DNA from: Cerrena zonata
Taxonomy: Eukaryota > Basidiomycota > Agaricomycetes > Polyporales > Cerrenaceae
Length of the DNA: 64,000 nucleotides
Direction: 5' to 3'
Assembly: GCA_038087015.1 (NCBI GenBank)
Contig: JASBNA010000052.1
Coordinates: 124,001-188,000 of the forward strand
The position numbers and the translations under genes are program-made. How positions within the stretch are numbered: position 1 is the stretch's first letter; each line of letters starts with the position of its first letter. Of the stretch, positions 1 to 8,590 are shown in pieces. The notes under the pieces were generated by a model. It was not told the DNA's origin and made no database searches. It saw only the letters and a list, made by a program, of their open reading frames with translations.

Positions 1-500
1 AATGGTTAGAATGTTGTGGATGTGGATTGGTTAAACAACAAGTATTAACTAACGCAGAATTAGAAAATGATAAATTCGGTTGGGCCTTTGGTGTTGGTTT
101 AGATAGAATCGCCATGTTATTATTTGGCATTCCAGACATTCGTTTATTTTGGACCTTGGATGAAAGATTTGCTAATCAATTCCAAAAGGGCAAAATATCA
201 ACTTTCCAACCATACTCGAAATTCCCTGGAATTAAAAGAGACTGTTCTTTCTGGTTAGCTAACGAATCTCCACTTCATGTCAATGACGTTATGGAAATCG
301 TCCGTCAACATGGGGGCGACTTGGTTGAAAACGTTGTGAATATTGACGAATTTATTCATCCTAAAACCGGTAGAAAATCCCAATGTTACAGAATCAATTA
401 TCAATCCATGGACAGAAACTTAACCAATGACGAAATCAACGCCATTCACCAAAAGGTAGAAGACGACTTGGTCAAGTACTTCCAAGTCGAAATTCGTTAG
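1..500 (+). CDS. MSF1: Mitochondrial phenylalanyl-tRNA synthetase, C-terminal part (cut by window start)
   Basis: Charges mitochondrial tRNA-Phe in the matrix. The reading frame is open from base 3 and the 5' part lies outside the window, so no start codon is assigned. The first residues (WLECCGCG, then GWAFGVGLDRIAMLLFGIPDIR and the following LFW) are the class II synthetase motif 3 region. The last ~95 residues, from FQPYSKFPGIKRD to the end, form the ferredoxin-fold anticodon-binding (FDX-ACB) domain, which marks the monomeric organellar PheRS rather than the cytosolic alpha2beta2 enzyme. The stop is TAG at 498-500. A long T tract follows at about 591-628, before MRPL16. Family identity is clear from motif order; only the missing N-terminus limits the call. 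Confidence 0.93.
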   Translation, partial: WLECCGCGLVKQQVLTNAELENDKFGWAFGVGLDRIAMLLFGIPDIRLFWTLDERFANQFQKGKISTFQPYSKFPGIKRDCSFWLANESPLHVNDVMEIVRQHGGDLVENVVNIDEFIHPKTGRKSQCYRINYQSMDRNLTNDEINAIHQKVEDDLVKYFQVEIR

Positions 501-717
501 ACTGTACATATTCTTGTAAATATACTGCTTAATATAAGCTAAAGACTTGTAGATGGTACTTTTGCAATCGATTTGTGATTATGTAATCCACTTTTTTTTT
601 TTTTTTTTTTCATTTTTTTTCATTTTTTTCACTTTCATTTTTTCGTCCAATACGCTTTAATTATCCATTCATAGATATACATATATCTGAACAAGAGATC
701 ATAAGTTATACTTTAGA

Positions 718-1437
718 ATGTTAGGACTTGGAAGATCACTTCTTTCGCTGTTCAGAGTGGGCGCATCACCAATCACCTCATCGTTCAGCCCATTAAGATC
801 CACAGCCACCCCAGTCATTAATACCAACAGCATTTTCAGCAGTTTCATTGCTAAAAGATTCAAACATGAATACGAGCCACGTTTCAAGAGAGTGAGAAAA
901 GCTTTCAAAGGTAGAGTCACTGTTAGAACTGGTGGATCCATCAAGGGTAATAAATTAGAATTCGGCCAATTTGGATTAAGATTAAAATCTAATGGTATTC
1001 GTATATCAGCAGCTCAGCTTGAGGCCGCAGCTAAAACCATAAAAGCAGAAACTAAATCGCAAAAGGGTAAGGTCATTACTAGATTTGTTTGTGATCTTGC
1101 TGTGTGTGTCAAAGGTAATCAAACAAGAATGGGTAAAGGTAAAGGTGCTTTCGATCACTGGGCAGTTCGTGTTCCAACTGGGAAAGTTTTATTTGAATTG
1201 GGTAATAATGTCCACGAGAGAATTGCCAGAGAAGGTTTGAGAAAAGCAGCTCAAAAATTACCAGGTTTATATGAAATCATTGATGAAAAATCTAAAATTA
1301 GAGTCAGTATTGATGAGTTAATAGATCAACCAAAACCAGTTGACTATCTCACAGAAACTAATAAAAACCCCCCAAAGAAATGGCTTAACCGTCAAGCTGC
1401 TAAATTGCCTGAATATATGATGTTCAGAGGTCGTTAG
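718..1437 (+). CDS. MRPL16: Mitochondrial large-subunit ribosomal protein L16 (uL16m)
   Basis: Component of the mitochondrial 54S ribosomal subunit, homologous to bacterial L16. The first ~45 residues are rich in Ser, Arg and hydrophobic residues with almost no acid, as expected of a matrix presequence. The conserved core starts at the KRFKHEYEPRFKRVRKAFKGR stretch. Typical L16 features follow: the FGQFGLRL segment, KGKVITRFVCD, and the RMGKGKGAFDHWAVRVPTGK signature, then ELGNNVHERIAREGLRKAAQKLP near the C-terminus. Length 239 aa is usual for yeast. The ATG at 718 is the first in frame after the upstream T-rich stretch. It lies 217 bp downstream of MSF1 on the same strand, so two mitochondrial translation genes are neighbours. 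Confidence 0.96.
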   Translation: MLGLGRSLLSLFRVGASPITSSFSPLRSTATPVINTNSIFSSFIAKRFKHEYEPRFKRVRKAFKGRVTVRTGGSIKGNKLEFGQFGLRLKSNGIRISAAQLEAAAKTIKAETKSQKGKVITRFVCDLAVCVKGNQTRMGKGKGAFDHWAVRVPTGKVLFELGNNVHERIAREGLRKAAQKLPGLYEIIDEKSKIRVSIDELIDQPKPVDYLTETNKNPPKKWLNRQAAKLPEYMMFRGR

Positions 1438-1605
1438 ATTCTGCTAAGCATTCTTAACTTGTATATATTTGTATATTTTAATATCATTCTAATACGTCTA
1501 GATTTACACCTGTACACCAAGCTCAAAAATACCACTAAGTCAATTTTTTTTGAAAAATGGATAACTATTGTCTCTAGATGAAGCTTAGTTGAATAACTTG
1601 ATCCA

Positions 1606-1938
1606 ATGGCACTGAGAGATACAGATCGGTTGGTTCATAGAGGCTTGAATTTGGGCTCGAGGTTAATTGAGTCTGATACTGATGTTTCAGTATTGGACTT
1701 AAACCTACTCGAAAATCTCAATACTAATCAGTCCTTGAACTACATTAAACTAGAACAAAACCTCAATACTTTAGAAAAAAATGCTGATAAGTATCAAGAA
1801 TTGAATAAAGAGTTTAGAGGATTCCAAGAGCAATTGGATCAGATGGAGTCTCAGGTCGAAAAAATTGCATCAATTACGAAAGAGTTGGATACCTGGTCAA
1901 GAGAATTGGAGTCAAAGGTCAAAAACATCGAATCCTGA
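1606..1938 (+). CDS. BLOC-1 subunit 2 (BLOS2)-like coiled-coil protein
   Basis: A 110-aa protein, mostly heptad-like helix from about residue 38 to the end. The C-terminal stretch (QLDQMESQVEKIASITKELD, then WSRELESKVKNIE) resembles the end of BLOC-1 subunit 2, which in animals has the pattern IEEQV...KLDAYSKKLEAKYKKLE. Yeast BLOC-1 acts on endosomes in recycling and Rab5 GAP recruitment. Recognition rests on this short segment, so another small endosomal or kinetochore coiled-coil protein cannot be excluded. Codon 3 is CTG and would be Ser in this clade. The ATG at 1606 is the first in the frame and is 168 bp after the MRPL16 stop. Confidence 0.65.
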   Translation: MALRDTDRLVHRGLNLGSRLIESDTDVSVLDLNLLENLNTNQSLNYIKLEQNLNTLEKNADKYQELNKEFRGFQEQLDQMESQVEKIASITKELDTWSRELESKVKNIES

Positions 1939-2161
1939 GTGTCGCAGTACTGGTGACTTCTTACGTAAGGCTGTTTTGTTCCTTTTACGGAATAGTCACA
2001 TGTTGATAGTTTTACAAATGGGTTTTTGTAAAAAATTGTAATTGTGGAAATCGATTTCTAAAGGAAACCTTTTGATATTAAGAAATTGTTTGATTCCACC
2101 ATCCAGAACCAACCATCACATTAGCGAACTTTTTAGCTATACAATTGCACGCTCGCTGAGG

Positions 2162-3292
2162 ATGAAGTTCCAGGCCATTACTTTGAAGTCTTTGTTGTTG
2201 ACATTGTCCTTGAATATACTTGTTTATGGCCTTGTGTTACAAAAGAGAGAACCAAATCAAATTGTGCAGGCTGACAGTTCTCTTGAAGATGCTGATGCAA
2301 CTTTTCTACTTATGGGAGAAAACAAGAGGACCGTTAGCACTTTGAAACCTTCTATGGATGATGATGACGATTGTGATGATTATAAAGATGATCTGTGTGA
2401 TGAAGATGCCAGGGACGACCTGTGTGAAGAAGGTGAAGACTCTTGCGACGAAAAAGATGATGAGTATGGGTTCTACGCTCTTGCTGTGAACAGTGAGGTT
2501 AATGCGACAAGATTTCACCATGCTAAAAGACATAAAGCTCATAAAGCTATTAGTGAAACTACAAATCGTACTCTCCATACTGGTTTCGCTAGTAATTTGA
2601 TTTCACGTGTTATCGAAGAAAATCAGAACTCTGAAATTCAAGACGTGCAAGACGAATCTGCTCTTGCCCTTCTATGGTTTAAGTTGGCCAGTCTTGTTTT
2701 ACCCTACAAACAAACTACATCCAAGATTAAACAACAATTTAAAGAACACAAAAAGACTAGTTTGAGTAAAGCTAACTCATTATCGGATAAAATCAAAATT
2801 AAACAAAGAATTCTTATTCAAAAAAATGAATTGGGTCATAACGATATTCTTGATTTGGTTACAACAAAACAAGTTCCATCAATTTCAGTTCTCAATGCTT
2901 CTACTTTATTACAAGAGAAAGAAAAGTCCCCAGAAGTCAACTTGACTGGTCTTCTCAGTCGTTTATTTGGAAACGGGGATGACGATTATGAAGATTGTGA
3001 TGATGTCTCAGCAGATGACGATGATTGTGATGACAGCGAGGATTACGATGATGATTGTGATGATAGATATACTTATGAGGACCCTTGTGATTTTTACGAA
3101 ACGTCATTCAATGGATCTTCTATTAAAACACTGATTGTACACCATCATAAACACAATCACTCAATTTCTAAATTTGGGATAGGAAATTTATCCAACGCGT
3201 CTTCCCTTTCAGAATTCGAATCCGGTGCCATTACACTTAAAATCAACCCGATTTCGATCATTTTTACTATTCTTGCCATCTCATTCTCATGA
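2162..3292 (+). CDS. Putative GPI-anchored secreted protein with Asp/Cys-rich clusters
   Basis: Function unknown. I start at the ATG at 2162 (376 aa), which gives a clean signal peptide (MKFQAITLKSLLLTLSLNIL); the frame is open upstream but without an ATG. LQKR at about 28-31 looks like a Kex2 site. Two acidic clusters with regularly placed cysteines lie near residues 62-100 and 276-320, with repeated patterns such as DDDDDCDD, DDLCDED, DDCDDSEDYDDDCDD. The C-terminus has Asn/Ser followed by a hydrophobic tail (INPISIIFTILAISFS), as in GPI-anchor signals. A basic, helical middle part (about 150-240) contrasts with the acidic ends. Two CTG codons at 2393 and 2420 sit where a sister repeat has TCT, supporting Ser decoding. 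It pairs with the next gene, which has the same design. A metal-binding role is speculation. Confidence 0.8.
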   Translation: MKFQAITLKSLLLTLSLNILVYGLVLQKREPNQIVQADSSLEDADATFLLMGENKRTVSTLKPSMDDDDDCDDYKDDLCDEDARDDLCEEGEDSCDEKDDEYGFYALAVNSEVNATRFHHAKRHKAHKAISETTNRTLHTGFASNLISRVIEENQNSEIQDVQDESALALLWFKLASLVLPYKQTTSKIKQQFKEHKKTSLSKANSLSDKIKIKQRILIQKNELGHNDILDLVTTKQVPSISVLNASTLLQEKEKSPEVNLTGLLSRLFGNGDDDYEDCDDVSADDDDCDDSEDYDDDCDDRYTYEDPCDFYETSFNGSSIKTLIVHHHKHNHSISKFGIGNLSNASSLSEFESGAITLKINPISIIFTILAISFS

Positions 3293-3507
3293 AGAGTTCT
3301 CAATTCCTCGTTTTCTATAGCTTCTAGCAATAATATTTTATAATTTTCATTGTATTTCGTTCTGTAACAATACCTGATCTTGCCGCAAAAAAAAATACCC
3401 TATGAAGGTGAACCGTTTTGTGGTTTTCGCAGCATAAACTTGATGATACAAGCAAGTAATCTCTTATAGAATGGACTTTATCTTCTTGTAACAACATATT
3501 GAGAAGA

Positions 3508-4602
3508 ATGCGGTTACCTTATGTGAGCCTCGGAGTACTAACTCTTTACTTGTTGAGATCGCCATTGATTAGTGCCATTGAAGAACAGGATTCTGAAGTT
3601 GTGGAGCCTGCGCAATATGAAGATTTGAATTTTTTGAATGAGGTTTTGGATTTCGTTCAGACAAAGAACCATGTTGAAGCTCAAGGGGACGGTAGTACCG
3701 TTGTGACTGAAGAGGCAGCCACGGGCGTCAGTGTGGGAAACTCAAGTGAAGACATAGCAAATAGTCTAGAAGACTTACAAAGAACTGAGGAAGAAGATAC
3801 TGAATTCAGTATTGAGGCTTTCAATCCGAATGAGATTCCAGAAGAGTTAGGAGTAGCAGCTGCTTCTGTTGAGGTGAATGGTGAGGATTCTCAGCAAGAA
3901 AGCGAGTCAATAGAGATTCATGCAAGTAACACCGATGAGGGAGAGGTTATCACTGAAGCTGATCTTGGTGAGGAGTCGGTTCTGAAGCAAAATATCCATC
4001 TTGATGCAGGTGTTCATCTTAACATCATTGCCGATGATGGTGATTGTGAAGAAGAGGAACAAGATGACGATGATTGTGAAGAAGAAGAGGAGGAAGATGA
4101 TTGTAAAGGAGGGTTCTGGTTTTGGCCATTTGCCTCAGAGACAAATGAAGAAATCCCTTCTTATGAAAAAAATGGTTTTGTTAACTACGAAGACACTTTT
4201 GGAAGCTCTTCCTTGGATGAAGACAAAAATCTGGGCTCACTAATTGAAAAGCAGCAAAAAGGGCATCTGAAAGTTCAAGTATCTTCGGGGATTGTTCTTG
4301 GGAAAGCAGCTCCTGAGTCTCATGGTTTATTTGCTTCTGAAAAACAACAGCCCGAAACGGTCAAAGAATCAACTATAGCCTTGTTGCCTAACGGTACATA
4401 TACTAAGAAGAAGAGGAAGGTAGTTATTAAAAAAATCAAACAACCAAGAAATGCAACAAATGCATCACCACCCATCAACAGGCCCCAACCACGGACCAAA
4501 GCTAACGATTACTATACCGACTCTCTCGGAGCAAAAGTCCCAATCATATCAATTTGGTCAATTATTATCGGACTTATAATAGTTTCAATTGTTTCTAATT
4601 AA
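3508..4602 (+). CDS. Putative GPI-anchored acidic secreted protein, Glu/Asp/Cys cluster
   Basis: Function unknown, 364 aa from the ATG at 3508. An N-terminal signal (MRLPYVSLGVLTLYLLRSPL, then ISA) precedes a long acidic, Glu/Ser-rich region. A compact block near residues 174-206 alternates acid runs with cysteines (DGDCEEEEQ, DDDDCEEEEEEDDCKGG) and runs into an aromatic FWFWPF. A basic stretch (KKKRKVVIKKIKQPR) lies at about 295-310. N-glycosylation sequons such as NGT, NAT and NAS occur. The C-terminus (SLGAKVPIISIWSIIIGLII...) is a hydrophobic GPI-type signal. It lies 215 bp downstream of another protein with the same layout, suggesting an old tandem duplication or shared wall function, although end-to-end similarity is low. 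Confidence 0.8.
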   Translation: MRLPYVSLGVLTLYLLRSPLISAIEEQDSEVVEPAQYEDLNFLNEVLDFVQTKNHVEAQGDGSTVVTEEAATGVSVGNSSEDIANSLEDLQRTEEEDTEFSIEAFNPNEIPEELGVAAASVEVNGEDSQQESESIEIHASNTDEGEVITEADLGEESVLKQNIHLDAGVHLNIIADDGDCEEEEQDDDDCEEEEEEDDCKGGFWFWPFASETNEEIPSYEKNGFVNYEDTFGSSSLDEDKNLGSLIEKQQKGHLKVQVSSGIVLGKAAPESHGLFASEKQQPETVKESTIALLPNGTYTKKKRKVVIKKIKQPRNATNASPPINRPQPRTKANDYYTDSLGAKVPIISIWSIIIGLIIVSIVSN

Positions 4603-4686
4603 AGGAATTATATAAGTGCATTAGAATTATAGAATTTATGAAAATAAATTAAATAAGTAGTTGAATAATCTATTAAAAAGATAAGC

Positions 4687-5415
4687 CTATTCTTGAAGCG
4701 CTTTAAGTCTCTCTCTCATTTCATCCAAAGCCTCTTGATCTTCTTCATCGTGTAATGATATATCATTCTTAGGTTCTTCTTCAACTTCGTTGGAAAGATC
4801 GTTAGTGGGAACCTCGGTATCAATAGCAGATAACTTGTCTTGGGTTAAGCTTTGTATAATCTTGTCTACTTCTTCTTGAGACTCTTCTTCTAATTCTTCA
4901 TCTTCTCCTTCGAAATCAACCATATCATCCATCATCTCATTAATAACACCAGACTTCATCAATTCCTTCGATAATTCTTGCATAGTTCCCAGCACTACAC
5001 CTAGATTTACCAACAGATTCACGTCTTTCATAATCCCTGTAGAAACTTGCATTGAGTTTGTTAATTTATTCATTGACCATTGTTCATTAATTGACATCGT
5101 AATTGAATCTAGTTTAGTCTTGGAAGTATATAATTTATTATACTGCTTATTTATATTGATTAGCTCTCTGGCATAGATTTTTGCTGATTTATAGTCTTTT
5201 GATTTAGCAGATTTCTTAATCAATCCTTCAGTCTTCTTTTTCAATGGTTGTAATTGATTCATTGATCTTTCAATTTCTCTTTTATTCTTACGGAGTAATT
5301 GATTGATCTTCCTCATCTAAAACTTTGTTAGTCTCGTCCCTATACAATTAATCATACTGTAACATACCTGCTCCTTGGGGTCTGGACCCCATATGGCCTT
5401 CTTTATATAATCCAT
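4687..5415 (-). CDS. VPS24: ESCRT-III subunit Vps24 (CHMP3), two exons
   Basis: Vps24 caps and bundles Snf7 filaments on endosomes during multivesicular body sorting. Exon 1 (5368-5415) encodes MDYIKKAIWGPDPKEQ, matching the yeast Vps24 N-terminus; exon 2 (4687-5316) continues MRKINQLLRKN, aligning without gap. The spliced protein is 225 aa, against 224 in S. cerevisiae. The N-terminal half is basic and helical, the C-terminal half acidic. The end (MRERLKALQE) is the MIM1 motif that binds the Vps4 MIT domain. The intron is 51 nt, phase 0, with canonical signals. Residue 125 is a CTG codon where homologues have polar residues. The gene is divergent from the SNA-like gene, with 209 bp between start codons, so both endosomal genes may share a promoter. 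Confidence 0.96.
5317..5367 (-). other. VPS24 spliceosomal intron (51 nt)
   Basis: On the minus strand the intron begins GTATGT (complement of 5362-5367), has a branch site GACTAAC (complement of 5327-5333) and ends TTTTAG next to 5316. Branch site to acceptor is only about 8 nt. Splicing joins codons in phase 0 and restores the conserved Vps24 N-terminus. Confidence 0.93.
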
Positions 5416-5624
5416 CTCGATTCTTAACTTCAAATGGTGAATAAACTTGAAGCCAACGTCAATTCCGTCGAGATAATCAAAAGAGTCAGCGAAATTTAGA
5501 TTCCGTACACCACGGTTTTCTTTAAAAAAAATGATTGCGCCCACAATTGAATAAAAGGAAAGCATAATTGATTCTTTATCAGTTAGACTTAGACTTGATA
5601 AGCCATATAGTACTTACATTGCCA

Positions 5625-6113
5625 ATGACATCGGAAAACTTTCGTGGGGTTGACTTACCCAATCAATCACAAATGATAATCCTTGCAGTTTTGCTGTTTT
5701 TCATTCCACCATTACCAATATTTCTTCTTACAGCACCTAAATATACTATATTAACCAAAGAGTTCTTAGTTTCGGTTCTCTTGACACTTTTTGGGCATGT
5801 TCCAGGAGTACTTTTTTCTCTTTATTATGTTTTGATCGAATTCCCACGTATTAACGCTGATGCTTATGAACGTGCAGAAGGCTATATTAGACTTGGGGAT
5901 GATGAAGAAAGTCAATTAGTTTCCAATGAAGAAGAACGCCCTGATCCATCTCGATTAGGTATTTCACAAGTCCAACCTCCAAGTAATCTTGACTCACATT
6001 CGAATGCTGGTAATACTGGCGAGCCACCAAGATATGAAGATATTGTAGCACCCCATGAACAACAACATCCCGGGGATACCAAAAATGGTGGAGATAACAA
6101 GGTTCAACATTGA
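5625..6113 (+). CDS. Pmp3/UPF0057-family membrane protein with PPxY motif (SNA3/SNA4-like)
   Basis: A 162-aa protein. Residues ~15-75 contain two hydrophobic segments with the Pmp3-family pattern: a first helix ending FFIPPLPIFLL, then FLVSVLLTLFGHVPGVLFSLYYVL. The cytosolic tail is acidic and Pro-rich and ends with EPPRYEDI, a PPxY ligand for Rsp5 WW domains. In S. cerevisiae, Sna3 and Sna4 combine this fold with a PPxY motif and act as Rsp5-dependent multivesicular body cargo or adaptors; that role is inferred here. The ATG at 5625 is chosen because the frame upstream has only a TTG. The neighbour VPS24, transcribed divergently, works in the same pathway. Confidence 0.85.
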   Translation: MTSENFRGVDLPNQSQMIILAVLLFFIPPLPIFLLTAPKYTILTKEFLVSVLLTLFGHVPGVLFSLYYVLIEFPRINADAYERAEGYIRLGDDEESQLVSNEEERPDPSRLGISQVQPPSNLDSHSNAGNTGEPPRYEDIVAPHEQQHPGDTKNGGDNKVQH

Positions 6114-6213
6114 TAAAGGGTAATAGTGTGTGTTTACTTGTAGGTTCGTTTAATTCTATTAAAATATGATTTTTTATGTGTTTTATTTAATATACATCAG
6201 ACTATATTATATA

Positions 6214-7299
6214 CTAAGATAATTCAACCATTGCTTTTGCAACAAAACCTTCTAGATGAAATATACTTTTCTGACCCAAGCTTAATCTTTCGTCAAAGAT
6301 TGCAGCCAATTCAATTAAATTGATTGTTGAACCTGGATGTTTATCCTTTGTCATTTCGATTATATTGAAGGCCAATTTTTTCAAGATAATTCTTGCTGGT
6401 ATACAATGAGATAATAATTCGTAGAAAACAACTCTGATTTTAGCTAAATTAGCCACTGTCTTTGATGCGAGTATAGATTTTGATAAATTTTTAATGATTT
6501 CTTCCCAATCTAATACTATTAAAGAAGTATTATTGATTGGAATTGATTCATTTTGCATTGAAATAGTTTCGAAAGATAATAAAGACTTTCTTAAATTTCT
6601 ATCTGAAGATTCAGCCAACTTTTCCAAAAAGGCTAATTTTTCATTTTCATCATTGGTCGTGAATTTAACTCCTTCTTTAATTGAGATGTGATTTAATATT
6701 TGTGCAATGTCCTTAGAAGAAGGAGCTGGGATTCGTACCAATAAAGTTCTTGACTTTATTGGAGCAATAATATTCGAAGTAGTATTACAGACCATGATTA
6801 AACGAATATTGGAAGAGTATTTTTCCATGGTTCTTCTTAAAGCAGCTTGAGCATCTCTGCTTAGTGAATCTGCTTCATTAATGATAACAATCTTGAACCG
6901 ATGTTTCATATTTGATTTGGATGTATTTTGAAAGTCTACCTGTTCAGTCGAGGCAACATCTTTCAATAAATCTTGTATAACTACTCGATCGTTATTACCC
7001 ATATCTGATGGGGTGATTTCCAAATGGTATGGTGAACTCAAAACATTGAATTCTAATTTACGATTCGAAGAAGTTGTGAAAGTCTTAACGTCAATCTTTA
7101 ATTTTTCGACTTGGGATCCAAATAATTCATTCAATGTTGAATAAATTCTAGTCTTCTTACCTGATCCAGTGGGTCCATATACAAGTAAATGAGGAAAATC
7201 TCCAGTACTGGCTAATGCTTTCAAGTTTTGGGTAATACTGGAGTGATAACTTAATTGGTCTAGCTTCTTAGGTCTGTATTTATCTACCCACAACGACAT
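6214..7299 (-). CDS. RFC5: Replication factor C subunit 5 (clamp loader)
   Basis: Small subunit of the RFC clamp loader (and of the Rad24, Ctf18 and Elg1 loaders), which opens PCNA at primer ends. 361 aa. MSLWVDKYRPKKLDQL is the RFC box I start. Walker A is GPTGSGKKTR; the Walker B acid region is NEADSLSRDAQAALRRTMEK, a form typical of Rfc5. PIKSRTL replaces the SRC arginine-finger motif, close to the SRC of the yeast protein. The C-terminal collar domain is present. A perfect ACGCGT MluI cell-cycle box lies 59 bp before the ATG, consistent with G1/S expression by MBF. Confidence 0.97.
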   Translation of the reverse strand: MSLWVDKYRPKKLDQLSYHSSITQNLKALASTGDFPHLLVYGPTGSGKKTRIYSTLNELFGSQVEKLKIDVKTFTTSSNRKLEFNVLSSPYHLEITPSDMGNNDRVVIQDLLKDVASTEQVDFQNTSKSNMKHRFKIVIINEADSLSRDAQAALRRTMEKYSSNIRLIMVCNTTSNIIAPIKSRTLLVRIPAPSSKDIAQILNHISIKEGVKFTTNDENEKLAFLEKLAESSDRNLRKSLLSFETISMQNESIPINNTSLIVLDWEEIIKNLSKSILASKTVANLAKIRVVFYELLSHCIPARIILKKLAFNIIEMTKDKHPGSTINLIELAAIFDERLSLGQKSIFHLEGFVAKAMVELS

Positions 7300-7614
7300 T
7301 TTGATGCTATATCTTTGTAATGGTTGAATGGACGTGATGAAGAAATGAAAAATCAGTACGCGTCTTTACCCGTTGGCTATTTTTTTTTTTTTGCACTCCA
7401 ACACTACTATTTCTTCTACTGAGTTAAAAGATATAAGCTGATTGAAGATAAGTTTATTGACGATATGAGAATATTAAAGACATTAGTGTATTAAAATGGT
7501 AAGATAAATAAATTACAAGAAAGAACAAATGTTAAGGAACATAAGGAAACGATGTAAGAAGAGAATAGACGTAAGAACTTGAAATTCGTTAACTTGAAAA
7601 ATCAAGTGAAAGGG
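7300..7614. other. Intergenic: RFC5 promoter and MXR1 3' region
   Basis: Holds the RFC5 upstream region with the MCB at 7358, a T tract at 7381-7392, and the 3' flank of MXR1. An open frame running on the plus strand from about 7579 into MXR1 is antisense and not supported as a gene. Confidence 0.6.
7358..7363. promoter_or_regulatory. MCB (MluI cell-cycle box) upstream of RFC5
   Basis: ACGCGT, 59 bp before the RFC5 start. This is the binding core of MBF (Mbp1/Swi6), which drives DNA-replication genes at G1/S in yeasts. The site is seen; binding is inferred. Confidence 0.7.
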
Positions 7615-8175
7615 TTATATTTTAGGAGTGGTTCTCAAGAAGTGGGTTGGACATTCGTAACCGCCTGGATTTTTATCCAAGTATTCTTGGTGGTAATCTT
7701 CCCCATCATACCAGATCTTGAGTGGTTCGATTTGGGTTACAATTTGGTATCCTGGGAACCAGTCCTTTTGGGATTGTTCCTTGGCTTGTTTTGCAATTGC
7801 ACCATCTTCTTCGCTGTGAAAGTAGATGGCTGATCTGTATTGTGTCCCCTTGTCGGGGCCTTGAGAGTTAGCTGTAGTTGGATCATGAATTCTGAAAAAA
7901 ATGTCTAAGATTTCTTTCAAGCTTAATCTGGATGGTTCATATGATATTTGAACGGCTTCTGCGTAGTTGGTGGATCCACTGCATACTTTTTCGTAAGTGA
8001 CCGGGCCTTCAATTGGGATACCGTTGGCATATCCAACTTTAGCATCAATCAATCCTTTACTAGCAAAATGCTTTTTGAAAACTCGTTCAACCCCCCAGAA
8101 ACATCCGGCTGCAACGGTGATTAATTGGGAAGTTGGAGTGGTCTTGAGAGTTGGGGATATAATACTGGAAGACAT
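7615..8175 (-). CDS. MXR1: Peptide methionine-S-sulfoxide reductase (MsrA)
   Basis: Repairs oxidised methionine by reducing Met-S-sulfoxide in proteins and as free amino acid, using thioredoxin. 186 aa, the normal eukaryotic size. The catalytic motif GCFWG with Cys24 is near the N-terminus (VAAGCFWGVERVF). Other MsrA hallmarks follow: VGYANG, Y..VCSG.T.YAEAV, FFRIHDPTT and the C-terminal YHQEYLDKNPGGYECP. Its upstream region carries a CACGTG site about 310 bp before the ATG, a Cbf1-type motif used at sulfur-amino-acid genes. It is tandem with UBP13 upstream on the same strand. Confidence 0.97.
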   Translation of the reverse strand: MSSSIISPTLKTTPTSQLITVAAGCFWGVERVFKKHFASKGLIDAKVGYANGIPIEGPVTYEKVCSGSTNYAEAVQISYEPSRLSLKEILDIFFRIHDPTTANSQGPDKGTQYRSAIYFHSEEDGAIAKQAKEQSQKDWFPGYQIVTQIEPLKIWYDGEDYHQEYLDKNPGGYECPTHFLRTTPKI

Positions 8176-8590
8176 TGTGTATGTTCACTGATACCGAAAT
8201 GGTCTATAACCTTAAGAATAAGACATATATATATGTAAGCTGTGGCTCATCGATTTCTCATGGCAAAACAAAGTGAAAAATACGCAAAAAAAAAGGTAAA
8301 ACACCGATAACCAACCGAGTCCGTTTGGTTGAGTCACATGTTATGATCAAAGCACACAATACCATACTTTAACTACAGGTACATGGGCTTGCGTTTTAAT
8401 CTTATTTTCAGTCGTACGATCTGCTAATCTCAATAGGAGATTAGGGCTTTTGCTTATGGAAAGTTTGTAAGATTGATGTCATATCACGTGCACGGCCGTT
8501 TTTTTTTTTTGCAATCATATACCAATCAATTTATTATTGTCTATAAGTTTACACGTCTATAGATATGTATATGTTGACTTATGAACAAGG
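8176..8590. other. Intergenic: MXR1 promoter and UBP13 3' end
   Basis: Contains a TATA-like ATATATATAT run near 8226-8234, an A tract at 8286-8294, CACGTG at 8485-8490 (E-box, Cbf1-type) and a T tract at 8500-8510. No further gene seen. Confidence 0.6.

Noticed and set aside
7334..7422. C/D snoRNA-like pair (GTGATGA ... CTGA) upstream of RFC5
   Set aside because: No terminal stem, wide spacing and a T tract between the boxes; overlaps promoter elements.
7579..7833. 84-aa plus ORF with hydrophobic stretches overlapping MXR1
   Set aside because: Antisense of the conserved MsrA C-terminus; hydrophobicity follows from the complementary codons.
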